From: an uncultured Alphaproteobacteria bacterium
GTDB taxonomy: Bacteria; Pseudomonadota; Alphaproteobacteria; RF32; CAG-239
Assembly (NCBI GenBank): GCA_944393175.1
Contig: CALXZH010000029.1
Span: forward strand, 49,142-113,141
DNA length: 64,000 bases
Reading direction: 5' to 3'
Part shown: one piece after another, positions 1-8,968 of the stretch
How positions within the stretch are numbered: position 1 is the stretch's first letter
How the letters are laid out: each line of letters starts with the position of its first letter
Translations under genes and position numbers: made by a program
Notes under the pieces: model-generated
What the model saw: the letters and a program-made list of their open reading frames with translations, nothing else
Told to the model about the DNA's origin: nothing
The model's database searches: none

Positions 1-1
1 T

Positions 2-700
2 AATTTGTTTATTTGGGGAACTGCCGATGCTCAGACCATTAGTCTGAATGTGCAAGATCAGCCTACAGGTTCGGCAACAGCGCGAATCTTTAACATCATT
101 TTGATGATTACGGTTCTGTCCATTGCGCCTAGTATTTTGGTGATGATGACTTCTTTTACCCGAATCATCGTGGTGTTTTCAATTACCAGGAGTGCTTTGG
201 CGACTAACTCTACGCCGCCGAACATGGTGTTGATTTCTTTGGCCTTGTTCTTGACCATGTTTGTGATGGCACCGACTTTTGAAAGAGCCTGGGAAGAGGG
301 AATCAAGCCCATGTATGAGGAAAAATTGGAAATTACCGAAGGACTGGAAAAAGCCGCACAACCGATTAAAGAATTTATGGTGAAAAATACGCGTGAAAAA
401 GATTTGTTGCTCTTTACCGATTTGGCAAAGGAAAAACCTGCAGAATCAATTGAAGAAACACCTTTGAAGGTGGCAATTCCCGCGTTTATGATTAGCGAAT
501 TGCGGCGTGCTTTTGAAATCGGGTTTTTGATTTTTATTCCTTTTTTAATTATTGATATGGTGATTGCTTCAATCTTAATGTCAATGGGTATGATGATGTT
601 GCCGCCAACGGTGCTGGCTTTGCCGTTTAAGGTTATTTTCTTTGTGTTGGTGGACGGTTGGTATATGTTGGCCGGCTCATTGGTACAATCCTTTAAATAA
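2..700 (+). CDS. fliP: Flagellar type III export protein FliP (5' end cut by window edge)
   Basis: FliP is an inner-membrane component of the flagellar export gate, working with FliQ, FliR, FlhA and FlhB. The readable part, about 230 residues, covers nearly the whole family length of about 245. It shows the hallmark MMTSFTRIIVVF segment after the first membrane helix, the central soluble loop with AAQPIKEFM, and the C-terminal FLIFIPFLIIDMVIAS and FVLVDGW stretches. The frame is open to the window edge. A TTG at 5 is the first possible start inside the window, but the expected N-terminal signal segment is missing, so the real start is probably upstream. A hairpin with a T run follows directly. 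Identification is firm; only the start is unknown. Confidence 0.95.
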   Translation, partial: NLFIWGTADAQTISLNVQDQPTGSATARIFNIILMITVLSIAPSILVMMTSFTRIIVVFSITRSALATNSTPPNMVLISLALFLTMFVMAPTFERAWEEGIKPMYEEKLEITEGLEKAAQPIKEFMVKNTREKDLLLFTDLAKEKPAESIEETPLKVAIPAFMISELRRAFEIGFLIFIPFLIIDMVIASILMSMGMMMLPPTVLALPFKVIFFVLVDGWYMLAGSLVQSFK

Positions 701-702
701 TA

Positions 703-733
703 AAAAAGGTCTCAAGTTAATGAGACCTTTTTT
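703..733. terminator. Bidirectional terminator between fliP and the barrel gene
   Basis: A 7-bp stem (GGTCTC with flanking A/T pairs, loop AAGTTAAT) is flanked by A and T runs, so it can stop transcription from both convergent genes. Confidence 0.8.
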
Positions 734-752
734 AATGTTTGTAAAACATCCT

Positions 753-1382
753 TTAGAATACGTAACGGAGACCGCCGTAAACTTCGTGGTTGTGAATATC
801 ACCATCGGCAATTTCACCCATATCATAGTAACGATAACCAATATCAATGTTGAAACGAGTGGTAACTTGTGCCGAAATACCGCCGCCGACAGACCATGTA
901 AAGTTGTCTTCTTTATATTCAACATTCGGCAAGCCGGTGTTTTTGAAAGTGTATTCCAAACGTGTGATACCAAGACCGGCGGATACGTACGGGGTAAACA
1001 TTGTGTAAGGTGATAAATCCCAGTAGACGTTTGCCATATATGATTCTGAAGAAAATTCAGAGGCTCGTTTGGTTACAAATACATTGGCAATACCTTGAGT
1101 TACTTTTGTTTGCGAATCTTCAGCGTCTTCACGATAAACATATTCGGCTTCAACTCGGAAGTATCCCCAACGATAACCGATAGCACCGCTGAACATCATA
1201 GAGTTGTCGTCTATGTCTAATTTTTCGTCCGTTGCGACATTTTCGTCCTTATCGCCAAGGGTGTGGTTGGCAATACCGCCACGGACCGCAAGGTATGGAC
1301 CATCGCATGAGGCAAAAGCCGTATTGGCAAGGCATAGAGAAATTGCTAATGCGGAGGCTGCCATCAAAAATTTATTGTTCAT
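753..1382 (-). CDS. Small outer-membrane beta-barrel protein
   Basis: Predicted outer-membrane barrel of 209 residues. Residues 1-24 form a signal peptide ending in TAFA. The mature part alternates hydrophobic and polar residues in short strands such as FRVEAEYVYRE, YMANVYWDLS and FNIDIGYRYYDMG, and it ends in RYVF with the terminal Phe typical of proteins inserted by the Bam machinery. It resembles the opacity/OmpA-like porin superfamily seen in alphaproteobacteria, but no specific function can be assigned. The start is supported by GGAG seven bases upstream. It converges with fliP across a shared terminator and is probably monocistronic. Confidence 0.8.
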   Translation of the reverse strand: MNNKFLMAASALAISLCLANTAFASCDGPYLAVRGGIANHTLGDKDENVATDEKLDIDDNSMMFSGAIGYRWGYFRVEAEYVYREDAEDSQTKVTQGIANVFVTKRASEFSSESYMANVYWDLSPYTMFTPYVSAGLGITRLEYTFKNTGLPNVEYKEDNFTWSVGGGISAQVTTRFNIDIGYRYYDMGEIADGDIHNHEVYGGLRYVF

Positions 1383-1759
1383 GTTTTAACTCCAAAACTA
1401 GATAGAAACTCAAATTTTGTCTAAACATACACTATTTTTTTCTAAAATGCAAGCCTTAATTTACAAAAAAATATACTTTTTTATATAACACAAAGGAGTT
1501 AACAGCTGATTAATAGTCAGAAGAAAAATTAATTTAGTCTAATTTTTAGATAAACATCAATTTGTATAAGTGAAAAAAAGTAAAAAACTAAGGCAAAATT
1601 GGATCAAAGCGTCAGAAATAAGAAAAGAATCGGAAAGTTAAAATGTGGTATCTTTTAGATTCAGAAAAGGCCGCCGGCAGATGCGGGCGACCTTTTCCTT
1701 TTGTTTCATGGTAAAATATTTTTTTGTGCCTGCCGTGGTTGCGGGAGGCGGGTTAAACT
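1383..1759. other. AT-rich intergenic region upstream of the barrel gene
   Basis: No gene is supported in these 377 bases. The right part holds two GC-rich hairpins downstream of the minus-strand lipoprotein gene: one near 1666-1702 (GAAAAGG pairing with CCTTTTC, one internal mismatch) and one near 1728-1754. The left part should contain the barrel gene promoter on the minus strand, but no clear -35/-10 pair was identified. Confidence 0.5.
1666..1702. terminator. Probable terminator downstream of the 1169-residue lipoprotein gene
   Basis: An inverted repeat of about 11 bp (GAAAAGGCCGCC against GGGCGACCTTTTC) has one C-A mismatch. The flanking T run is weak, so confidence is moderate. Confidence 0.45.
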
Positions 1760-4700
1760 TTATTTGGTAACAATGGTGTATACCAGCCAACCGGCTTTGT
1801 TGTATACCTCTAACTTATTACCCTTTAATGAACCGTATCCTCCTCTTTCCGGGGTTACTTTAGCGGTGTCATCACCGGTAAAGTTCTTAATCCCAGCCAG
1901 AAGAGCCTGTTGCTGTGACATGGCTACGGCCTTAGCAGCACCGTTTTTTGGTTCGGCGATGTATGTCCAACCGGTACCGTCTACTGTCAAAGTGGCAGGG
2001 AAGAAGTTCCCGTTGTCCAGCTTGGCAGCGCTTCTGATTAGGTCGTTGTCATAGCAAACATCCCAAGTAAAGAAGTGGCTGGTATCACTCCAGTTGTTGT
2101 CAAGAATCATCCACTTTCCGTTTTCAAAGTTGATGATGACACATTCACGGAATGTACCATTGTTGCCGATGTTGGGGTCATACACCAAAGTCCAACCACC
2201 AAAGCCCTTAACAGCGCCCCATTCAGACGGAACATTCGGGTTGACAACCTGCTCAACCAACAAGTTGGTCTTGCAAGTTGACGTGAAGTTCTTACCATCA
2301 ACAGTATAACCTAAGGAACCGGTATGCGGGTAAACGTCATAAGTAACGCCACCGACATTCTTTGTTCCGGATTTGGTCAGACTGTTTGAATTGTCTGAAG
2401 AGTGCGCAATATTGCTGAGGTTAACAGCATCAAAATTAAACTTGATGTTTACACCATCTTCAACTGCACTGTAAGCTGCGGTTTCAGAAACGGCAGTGTG
2501 CGTGTTTTTGAAGACTGTGTAACCTTCCACATATGTTTGCTTGGTCGTGGTCACGGTAATGTTCTGTCCGCCGCTTCGGGTAGATTTGCTGGCTGCACCT
2601 GCGGTTACGCCGGTGTGCGGTGCTTTGGCTTCTGTTGCTTCTACATCTTTCTCTCCTTCCGGAGTGATGATGTAGTTTAAGTCAACGTCTGCCTTTGCAT
2701 TTTCACGGCTTCCGTCAGAATATATTTTGGTATATTCCTGCCATGCGTTCCAGATGTTGCCTGAAACGTATGAGATGCCGTGATTGCCGTACTCAACGGA
2801 TTTCAGCTTTTTCTCTTCTTTTTGCTTTTTGAAGATAACCTTGACGGTGTAGTCCTTGCTGTCAATGAACTTGCCGTTCATTACAGATGTGAACAATTTC
2901 CGCTCATAGTTATTTTCATCTGCCAAATCAGAGAAAGTACCGCTGACCTCGTTGAACTGCCACTCAAATACGGTGAAATCTATCTCTTGACCGAACTCGT
3001 CGGTATAGATGACTTCGTCCCAGTACCCAGTGAATACGTGAGTCGATTGGCTCGTGCGGGTAACAGCTTCTTTCTTATAGCTGTAAACGGTGTAAGCACC
3101 GTCTGTAGTTTCAGAAGTCTGTACCTTGTTGCCGTAGCTCGGTTCCAACTTACTAATATTCAGAGAAGAGACAATTTTCTCTTCATCTTGAGGAGTGTTG
3201 GTATAGAACGTAACGTTGTGTCCTACCTCGCCAATCTCCTTCTTGGTTCCATCATCATAAATCGCATATTTGAGGCGATATACGTAGATGGTCTGATTAT
3301 TAATAACTTTGTATTCTTTCGGTCCGTATTCGTAACGGATTGCGCTTGGATCCTGCGGGTCGTCACCGTTGATGCTGGCGCGGAGCAGCTGTGTCGGCTT
3401 AATCGGTGTGATGGTTTCAGCCAGATTGAACTGATAGTGAATTGTATCAGTATAAATCTGGTTCTTATCATCTCCCTCGTTCTTAGCCGATTTTGCGAAC
3501 TTCATCCAGTTTAGAGTCCATGCCGGAACCTTAACCTCATCTGACAAGCCGTCCTCATCGGTGTAGATAACACTTTCAGGAACATAAGCCTGAAGAGCAT
3601 TATTAAATCCGACGTACTCAAATGTATTTGAGTACTGACATGTTTGCCATTTGAAGTTGCCATTCTCGGTAGCCTCTTTCTTTACCAGCTTGATGGCGGC
3701 TTCCATGCTCTTGCGTGCATAGTCGCGGTTCTTAACCTGGATTGGGTTCTCAGTCGTGACGCGGTAGTTCGGGTCAAAAACCAAATTGTAGATGGTGTCT
3801 CTTGAACCATCGTTGTATTTGGTTTCTTTATCGAACTCGATGATAACCTTGTCCCCGTTAATCTTGGGTCGCTCGTTGATGACGTCAATGGCAATTTTGT
3901 TTTGCCCGTCTTTCATCTTCCACAACTCAGCCTGACCTTTGTAATTGTCAGAACGAGAGTTAAAGGTAGCTAAAATAGTTGATGTCAACAATTTGCGGCT
4001 TTGACCGTCCATTTCCGGCATATCTGTTGCTTTTGCGGGTTGGTCTTTAAATGACCATTCGCGCTTTTCAAATTGATGCTCAATACCAAGCGAGTCAACC
4101 ACGGTTGCCTGCTCTGATTGTCCATCAAAAGTGAATTGAGCCTTGTTCGTACGAGTGACGAACTTTTGGCTATACTTGCGGACAGATATGTTGAACCCAC
4201 GCGGATCTGCCTCACCATACGCAATATTGCTGTATTTTTCCGGACTTAAGTCCTCAATGTTAAAGTCAGCAACTTTAACCGGGACTTGGTAAGCAGGAGT
4301 ATCAACACGGCAATAGAGCAATACTTCCGGACGGTATGCGAGCTTGACCTCACCAGTGGACAGGAGCTTTTCAAACTGTATCCAAGCCTTAGATACGGTT
4401 ATCTTCTGGCTGGTTTCAGTTGAGATTGAATCCTTAACGAATTCAAAGCCCTTCGCCTTTTCGTTATAGGCAATTACCTCGTCGGGTGTGTCCGGAATAT
4501 CGGGGTTTTCACCTTCTTTAGCCACCCAGACCTTTTCCCCATGCATGGTGAATTCAACCTTGCGGTTGTCAACACCATACTGGTCAGTTCCGTAAGCAAG
4601 AGCATCGTTAAACACAAAGTCTATACGATACTTTTGGAACTCGGCGGAGTCTTGATTGAGGTACACCGGTTTCACTTCCGCCAGTTGACGCTTCGTCCAG

Positions 4701-5269
4701 TGGTTCTTGCAAAGTTCATTAAACTTCACGCCTTTGATGGTGACAGACTCATCAGAGCAAGTCTGTTCATCAATGGTTGAAAGTTTGAAAACTTCGCCGC
4801 CTTGCTCCCCATTAAAGGAGTAGGCGCGAACCACGCGTCCGTCTTGCAAAGTGGTTGATTCCTCATTCCACTTCTCAAAGACTTTTACTGAACGGGCATA
4901 ACGTGTCCTTTTCAGACCATAACCCTTGACTGTGTTAGTCACGGTGTAGGCTGCAGAGTCTCGTTTCACCGAGCCGTCGGTGTAAAACACGTCGGCTATA
5001 AACTGGTGAACAGACTTGGCCGAAATCAGGGCTTCATAATTGCCCTGTGGCACGTTCACCGCACGGGTTTTAATCTCGGCGTTGTCAGCAGTATAGCTGT
5101 TAACAACGTTTTCGGTGCAGTTGTTTCTTTCAACTGACTCAACTGTCGGGTCGGTGGGCTTGATGTTTGGCTCATCCCCGTAGATTTCGCTACCGGAGCA
5201 GTTCCAAAATACTACTGTGCAGAGAGCTACTATCGTAGCCGCAACTGCAAAATCAAAAAACTTTTTCAT
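1760..5269 (-). CDS. Very large repetitive secreted lipoprotein, 1169 residues
   Basis: I do not recognise a named family. The N-terminus is basic and hydrophobic and runs to Cys24 (VFWNC, an imperfect lipobox), followed by SGSE, so this is probably an exported lipoprotein. The body is threonine- and charge-rich and predicted beta. It carries internal repeats: segments beginning VTRTNK and VTRTSQ, each followed by DSLG or DEFG, then EWSF or EWQF, then KLLTS or KLFTS. The last 150 residues (PSEWG to GIKNFTGDDTAK) match the end of the 6514-8403 protein. The start follows an A/T-only leader with no Shine-Dalgarno sequence. GC and codon choice look richer than in the neighbouring core genes. It may be a surface adhesin or matrix protein, but that is inference. 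Confidence 0.75.
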   Translation of the reverse strand: MKKFFDFAVAATIVALCTVVFWNCSGSEIYGDEPNIKPTDPTVESVERNNCTENVVNSYTADNAEIKTRAVNVPQGNYEALISAKSVHQFIADVFYTDGSVKRDSAAYTVTNTVKGYGLKRTRYARSVKVFEKWNEESTTLQDGRVVRAYSFNGEQGGEVFKLSTIDEQTCSDESVTIKGVKFNELCKNHWTKRQLAEVKPVYLNQDSAEFQKYRIDFVFNDALAYGTDQYGVDNRKVEFTMHGEKVWVAKEGENPDIPDTPDEVIAYNEKAKGFEFVKDSISTETSQKITVSKAWIQFEKLLSTGEVKLAYRPEVLLYCRVDTPAYQVPVKVADFNIEDLSPEKYSNIAYGEADPRGFNISVRKYSQKFVTRTNKAQFTFDGQSEQATVVDSLGIEHQFEKREWSFKDQPAKATDMPEMDGQSRKLLTSTILATFNSRSDNYKGQAELWKMKDGQNKIAIDVINERPKINGDKVIIEFDKETKYNDGSRDTIYNLVFDPNYRVTTENPIQVKNRDYARKSMEAAIKLVKKEATENGNFKWQTCQYSNTFEYVGFNNALQAYVPESVIYTDEDGLSDEVKVPAWTLNWMKFAKSAKNEGDDKNQIYTDTIHYQFNLAETITPIKPTQLLRASINGDDPQDPSAIRYEYGPKEYKVINNQTIYVYRLKYAIYDDGTKKEIGEVGHNVTFYTNTPQDEEKIVSSLNISKLEPSYGNKVQTSETTDGAYTVYSYKKEAVTRTSQSTHVFTGYWDEVIYTDEFGQEIDFTVFEWQFNEVSGTFSDLADENNYERKLFTSVMNGKFIDSKDYTVKVIFKKQKEEKKLKSVEYGNHGISYVSGNIWNAWQEYTKIYSDGSRENAKADVDLNYIITPEGEKDVEATEAKAPHTGVTAGAASKSTRSGGQNITVTTTKQTYVEGYTVFKNTHTAVSETAAYSAVEDGVNIKFNFDAVNLSNIAHSSDNSNSLTKSGTKNVGGVTYDVYPHTGSLGYTVDGKNFTSTCKTNLLVEQVVNPNVPSEWGAVKGFGGWTLVYDPNIGNNGTFRECVIINFENGKWMILDNNWSDTSHFFTWDVCYDNDLIRSAAKLDNGNFFPATLTVDGTGWTYIAEPKNGAAKAVAMSQQQALLAGIKNFTGDDTAKVTPERGGYGSLKGNKLEVYNKAGWLVYTIVTK

Positions 5270-5689
5270 TTTTTTTTGTTTTTTTTAGTTAATTATTTTT
5301 TGTTTTTTTTGTTTTTTAAAATGAAAAATTGTCTCGGATTTGCTGTCCAAGGCAAAGGGTTCCTGAATTTGCGGTTCAAGAACATATATCGTGATTCGGA
5401 CCAAGTAAATTTTTAAGTTTTCACCCTTAAATATTTTACCTCCTAATGATAGACATTGTAATATGATGACATAATGTATATTTTGTCGAATTTTAGTATA
5501 TATTAGTTTTGCAAAAATTACAACAAAAACTTATCATTATTTTTAGAAAATCGATATTTTAACAAAAATGTAACGGTTGAAAACGATAGGGGTGTTTTTG
5601 GGTGAATTTTGACAAAAAAGAAAAACGAGTAGATAAAAGAAAACGGCGGGAACATATGTATCCCGCCGTTTGATAATAATTTGTCCTGA
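5270..5689. other. Long AT-rich leader/promoter region of the large lipoprotein gene
   Basis: There is no gene in these 420 bases. Next to the start codon lies a stretch made almost only of A on the coding strand, with no Shine-Dalgarno sequence. At 5451-5502 there is a block that closely resembles 8624-8669 upstream of the paralogous lipoprotein gene (ACATTGTAAT, then ATAATG, then ATATTTTGTC on the plus strand), which suggests a shared promoter or operator. A terminator for the downstream barrel gene lies at 5641-5673. Confidence 0.5.
5641..5673 (-). terminator. Terminator of the lipoprotein-barrel operon
   Basis: A strong stem of at least 9 bp (ACGGCGGGA against TCCCGCCGT, loop ACATATGTA) lies just past the stop of the 5690-6469 gene. 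A rich flanks on the plus strand give a T run on the minus strand. Confidence 0.8.
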
Positions 5690-6469
5690 CTAGAACAGGA
5701 AAGTCAAACTGGCTTTGATGCCTGTCTCATTGACCTTCACTGTCAGGTCGCCTGGTTTGTCCACCTCATAGGTGCGCCAGCTTCCCGAAATTGTCAGGTA
5801 AATCGGACATTTGATGCTATAGGGCTTTTTGTCCCTAAGCTGACCGTCGCGGCCATACAGTTTGACTGTCGGTCGCTTGGTCGTGTTCCCGATCTTAATT
5901 TTCAATCCGCCGTTTACCCCCAAAGTCAGCGCATTGCTGTGCTGATTGTGGTTACGCGGTTCACCGTCGAACACCACGCCGGTGTCGACCGTAAAATATT
6001 TGTAACCGACTGTTGGGCCGGCGAAAATTTTAAAAGTTTCGCTTCCGAATTCGAAGTTTTCTCTTGCCTCAACGCCGTAAGACGTATAAGACAATCCGTC
6101 AACCTCTACCTGCCCTGCATATACAAAGGCTTCCGGCGCGAAACATCTAATCCCAGCTCCCTGGTAGCCAACTTTCAATCCGGCTTCGTAGCCGTGGTTG
6201 AAGTTGTAACCTCCTTCAGCTCCGATAAGGAAACCACGGCGGTTAGTAACTTCCAACTTGTTTGAAGTTGGCTGGTTTTCAGTTTGCCAAGCAAAGTCCT
6301 TATTGGCTTTGTCGGCAATAGAGGCCTGAATGGCTTTTAAGTTAAGCACATTCAAGCGGTCAAGCTGAGTCTGGGTTAATGACTGTGCTGCAGTGTTTGC
6401 AGCGAAAAAGAATGAAATAACTGTTGCGAAAATAGCAACCGCGTAGGTTGCAAAATTTTTCTGTGTCAT
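5690..6469 (-). CDS. Predicted outer-membrane beta-barrel protein encoded beside a lipoprotein
   Basis: This is a 259-residue protein with a signal peptide of about 28 residues (hydrophobic stretch VAIFATVISFFFAANTA). The mature part begins with a helical segment (LDRLNVLNLKAIQAS) and then has alternating strands rich in Gly and aromatics, such as FLIGAEGGYNF, YEAGLKVGYQG and FKIFAGPTVGYKYF. It ends ASLTFLF, a good C-terminal barrel signal. It lies 44 bases after the 629-residue lipoprotein gene on the same strand and precedes a strong terminator, so the two probably form an operon. The leader is A/T-only with no Shine-Dalgarno sequence. Function unknown; a surface or porin-like role is inferred. 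Confidence 0.7.
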   Translation of the reverse strand: MTQKNFATYAVAIFATVISFFFAANTAAQSLTQTQLDRLNVLNLKAIQASIADKANKDFAWQTENQPTSNKLEVTNRRGFLIGAEGGYNFNHGYEAGLKVGYQGAGIRCFAPEAFVYAGQVEVDGLSYTSYGVEARENFEFGSETFKIFAGPTVGYKYFTVDTGVVFDGEPRNHNQHSNALTLGVNGGLKIKIGNTTKRPTVKLYGRDGQLRDKKPYSIKCPIYLTISGSWRTYEVDKPGDLTVKVNETGIKASLTFLF

Positions 6470-6513
6470 AAGGCTTTTATTTTTATTGTTTTTATTTTTT
6501 GTTTTTTTTATTC

Positions 6514-8403
6514 TTATTTAACAAGGCAATTGATGCTGAAAACATCAGTTACCTTGTCGTCAACATTGAAACAAGTCACGGTCAGAATCTTCTTACCGTT
6601 AATTGTTTCAAATTTTTCAGTGTAGTCAACTACCGGTGTCGGTTTTGCGGTGTTGTCTTTTGTGAAATTCTTGATACCGCTAGCTACCGCTAACTGATCA
6701 CTCATTTCAACAGCAAAGTTAACACCTATCTTGGTTTCTACCAAGACCGTCCAACCATTAGCATCGATGTCAATGGAAGCAGGGTATACTATACCATCTT
6801 TATAAGCTCCTGCAGACTTACGAGAATCATCGTATATCTGATCAAAGCTCATAAATGCTGAAGATACCGTCTTCCATTTCTTATCAATAACACGGAGCTG
6901 GCCTTTTGTTGTCCGAACAGTCAGACAAGTGTGCCAAACAACGTTGTTGTTGATTGTCTCGAAGATACGGGTCACTCCGATAACACCGGTGATTTCACCC
7001 CATTCGCTAGGAATGGTGTTTTCATCGGCAACAGGAGTGGTCTCTTCGTTCTCGTCCTTGTTCTCGTCCTCTGCCGGAGTTTCCGGTTCCTCCTTGGGTA
7101 ACTCCCGAACTACGTTCACAATACCATCAGTGTGGAAGTTCTGATGGTTGAAAAGAATGTTAGCTTTAACGACGTTGCGTTCATAGCTGTTCTTTTCATC
7201 CTTTGTGGTCGTCTGTTCGTGGTTCCCCGGTGTTACACTCTCCTCAGGTGCGAGGAAAGTGAAACTCTTACCGTTGATGAGGATGTAACCCTCATGGTGG
7301 TAAGAGGTGAGAACCTCGTCGAAATCACTAAATGAGAAGGTGGTCATAGTGGTGACCTTGCGTCTCATTGCCACAACGCCTTTGGAGGCGTTGGAATCAG
7401 AGCATTTCTCATACTCGGTCGCAGACGTAGTCTTTGACCAAGTAGTTGACTTCGACGGACCTTCCGTCTTAGCCGGGGCGGTCCACTCAGTAGGAAAGCT
7501 CCATCCGAATGGCATAGCCATCCAGAAGTCGATCTCCTCTGTTTCTCCGTTGTTCCATGTACACAACAGAGTCATAAATGACTTCTGCTGGTCCATGTCA
7601 AACCAACGAGTTACGAAAGTAGCATCTACGATGCTTTCTTTCTCAACTGTCGGTTCTTCTTCGGGGATCGTATCCTGCGGCTCTTCGGGAATTTCCGGCT
7701 CTTCCTCTACCTGTTGGTAAAGGAAAGTTCCGCGAACCGTGAAGGTTTTTTCGAAACTCTTTTTACCACTGAGGCTAACCTCAGTGTAATATGCCTTGTG
7801 AGGCATAGCAAAAGAATCACGTTCAATCTTATTGGCTTCATCAGCCATTTCGACGAACTTCACAGTGGTTAATTCCGGCATAGCTTTGATTGAGTCAATG
7901 CTGACATAAGCCAGCTGTGACTTTTCGCCATCGATGTACACGTAGCCATTCAGCCAACGTGTTGACATTTCGATGGTGGTCTCAGCGAAAACCTCTGTAA
8001 TGGCTCTGTCGTGAGCAAATACAGTTGTATCTGCCTTTGACAAAGCGTCGCAGAGATCCTCAACTTCTTCACCGAGAGTTACCTCTGCTGCGTCGAAAGA
8101 TTTGGACTCACGGAGGACTTCTTTAACTGACCAGTTTATAGTTGCAGGTAGCTTCACCCGCAAAGATTTCTTTTCGTACTCTGTGTACTCTGTTACGGAA
8201 GTAACGTCGTCCACAAAGCTGTTTTCTTTCTCAACCCAGTTGTGCTCCAGGTAGGTATTATCTACGCTGGTGCTAACTTCCGGGGTAATTGGATTTTCAC
8301 GAGTTTCACCAATCAGGTCGGAACCTGAACATGAAGAGAAACTAACTGCTGCGCAGATCACCATCATGATAGCGATAACTGCATAAAATCTTTTTGCTGC
8401 CAT
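6514..8403 (-). CDS. Large secreted lipoprotein, paralog of the 1169-residue protein
   Basis: This 629-residue protein has a signal peptide with lipobox FSSC (Cys25) followed by SGSD, so it should be lipid-anchored. The first 220 residues and the segment near 270-430 look like beta modules. Two acidic, proline-rich linkers (EEEPEIPEEPQDTIPEEEP, and a second near 440-470) separate them from a C-terminal domain of about 150 residues. That domain shares PSEWG, a YDD pair, the PA..D..GWT block, and GIKNFT.D.TAK.TP with the end of the 1760-5269 protein. The start follows an A-rich leader without a Shine-Dalgarno sequence. The gene probably heads an operon with the downstream barrel gene. I know no family name for it. 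Confidence 0.75.
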   Translation of the reverse strand: MAAKRFYAVIAIMMVICAAVSFSSCSGSDLIGETRENPITPEVSTSVDNTYLEHNWVEKENSFVDDVTSVTEYTEYEKKSLRVKLPATINWSVKEVLRESKSFDAAEVTLGEEVEDLCDALSKADTTVFAHDRAITEVFAETTIEMSTRWLNGYVYIDGEKSQLAYVSIDSIKAMPELTTVKFVEMADEANKIERDSFAMPHKAYYTEVSLSGKKSFEKTFTVRGTFLYQQVEEEPEIPEEPQDTIPEEEPTVEKESIVDATFVTRWFDMDQQKSFMTLLCTWNNGETEEIDFWMAMPFGWSFPTEWTAPAKTEGPSKSTTWSKTTSATEYEKCSDSNASKGVVAMRRKVTTMTTFSFSDFDEVLTSYHHEGYILINGKSFTFLAPEESVTPGNHEQTTTKDEKNSYERNVVKANILFNHQNFHTDGIVNVVRELPKEEPETPAEDENKDENEETTPVADENTIPSEWGEITGVIGVTRIFETINNNVVWHTCLTVRTTKGQLRVIDKKWKTVSSAFMSFDQIYDDSRKSAGAYKDGIVYPASIDIDANGWTVLVETKIGVNFAVEMSDQLAVASGIKNFTKDNTAKPTPVVDYTEKFETINGKKILTVTCFNVDDKVTDVFSINCLVK

Positions 8404-8968
8404 AGCTTTACTTTATTTATTTTTTATTTTTTTTTACTTAATTAATAAAATCCCTCAAATTTTCTGTAAGAGGGGGCTAAGGCTCCGGACAGTCGTAACT
8501 GAGAACCTTGGGTATTTCGACCAGTACATTGAGAACAAATAAGAATCATAAAAAACGCCAAAATAAAAAGCATTTCAAACAATAGCTTTATGATTTGAGT
8601 TTTTTCATTCTCGTGGAATAATTCACAATGTAATGGAATATAATGATATTTTGTCAATTATCACTATACCACAAAATTGCTTAACAAACAATAAAATTCG
8701 TGCAAAAAACTTTGAAAATAAGCCAAATTTTGCGCAAATTCAGAGAAATAAAGGTGCACAGAGGTTATAATTTGGTGAACGTTGTTCAACTCGGCGGAAT
8801 CGTTTGGGTGGGGAAAAGGTGTTATAAAATGTGAAAAAAATGAGGATTTTCTTTGTTTATTTGTCAAAATGTGACAAAATGCTTGCAAGCAAGTGCAAAA
8901 GTTTTATACTTAGGGCAATTTTGAAATGTGAAAAAATTTTGTGCGCAAAAAAAGGTGTGTTTTGTGAA
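8404..8968. other. Divergent AT-rich intergenic region
   Basis: These 565 bases separate the minus-strand lipoprotein gene from the plus-strand gene at 8969. They contain the A-rich leader of the former, a GC-richer patch at 8465-8545, and a block at 8624-8669 that resembles one upstream of the other large lipoprotein gene. Within it a minus-strand TTGACA (8652-8657) may be a -35 element. Short open frames here have no initiation signal and are not called. Confidence 0.5.
8624..8669 (-). promoter_or_regulatory. Promoter-like block shared by the two large lipoprotein genes
   Basis: On the minus strand TTGACA is followed by AAATAT and then CATTATAT and TACATTGT. A closely similar block lies at 5451-5502 in the same orientation, about 215-250 bases before each lipoprotein start. 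Conservation in otherwise unrelated AT-rich DNA suggests a common promoter or regulator site. Confidence 0.4.

Noticed and set aside
1760..8403. Assembly contamination from a Bacteroidota genome
   Set aside because: The A-rich leaders recall that phylum, but similar SD-less genes are spread singly among core genes with sigma70 promoters across the whole window, which a chimera would not explain.
8442..8657. 71-codon minus-strand frame upstream of the lipoprotein gene
   Set aside because: It lies in the leader, has no initiation signal and no protein-like features beyond one hydrophobic stretch.
8831..8968. N-terminal extension of the 8969 gene from a GTG
   Set aside because: Its Cys- and Phe-rich composition looks like translated intergenic DNA.
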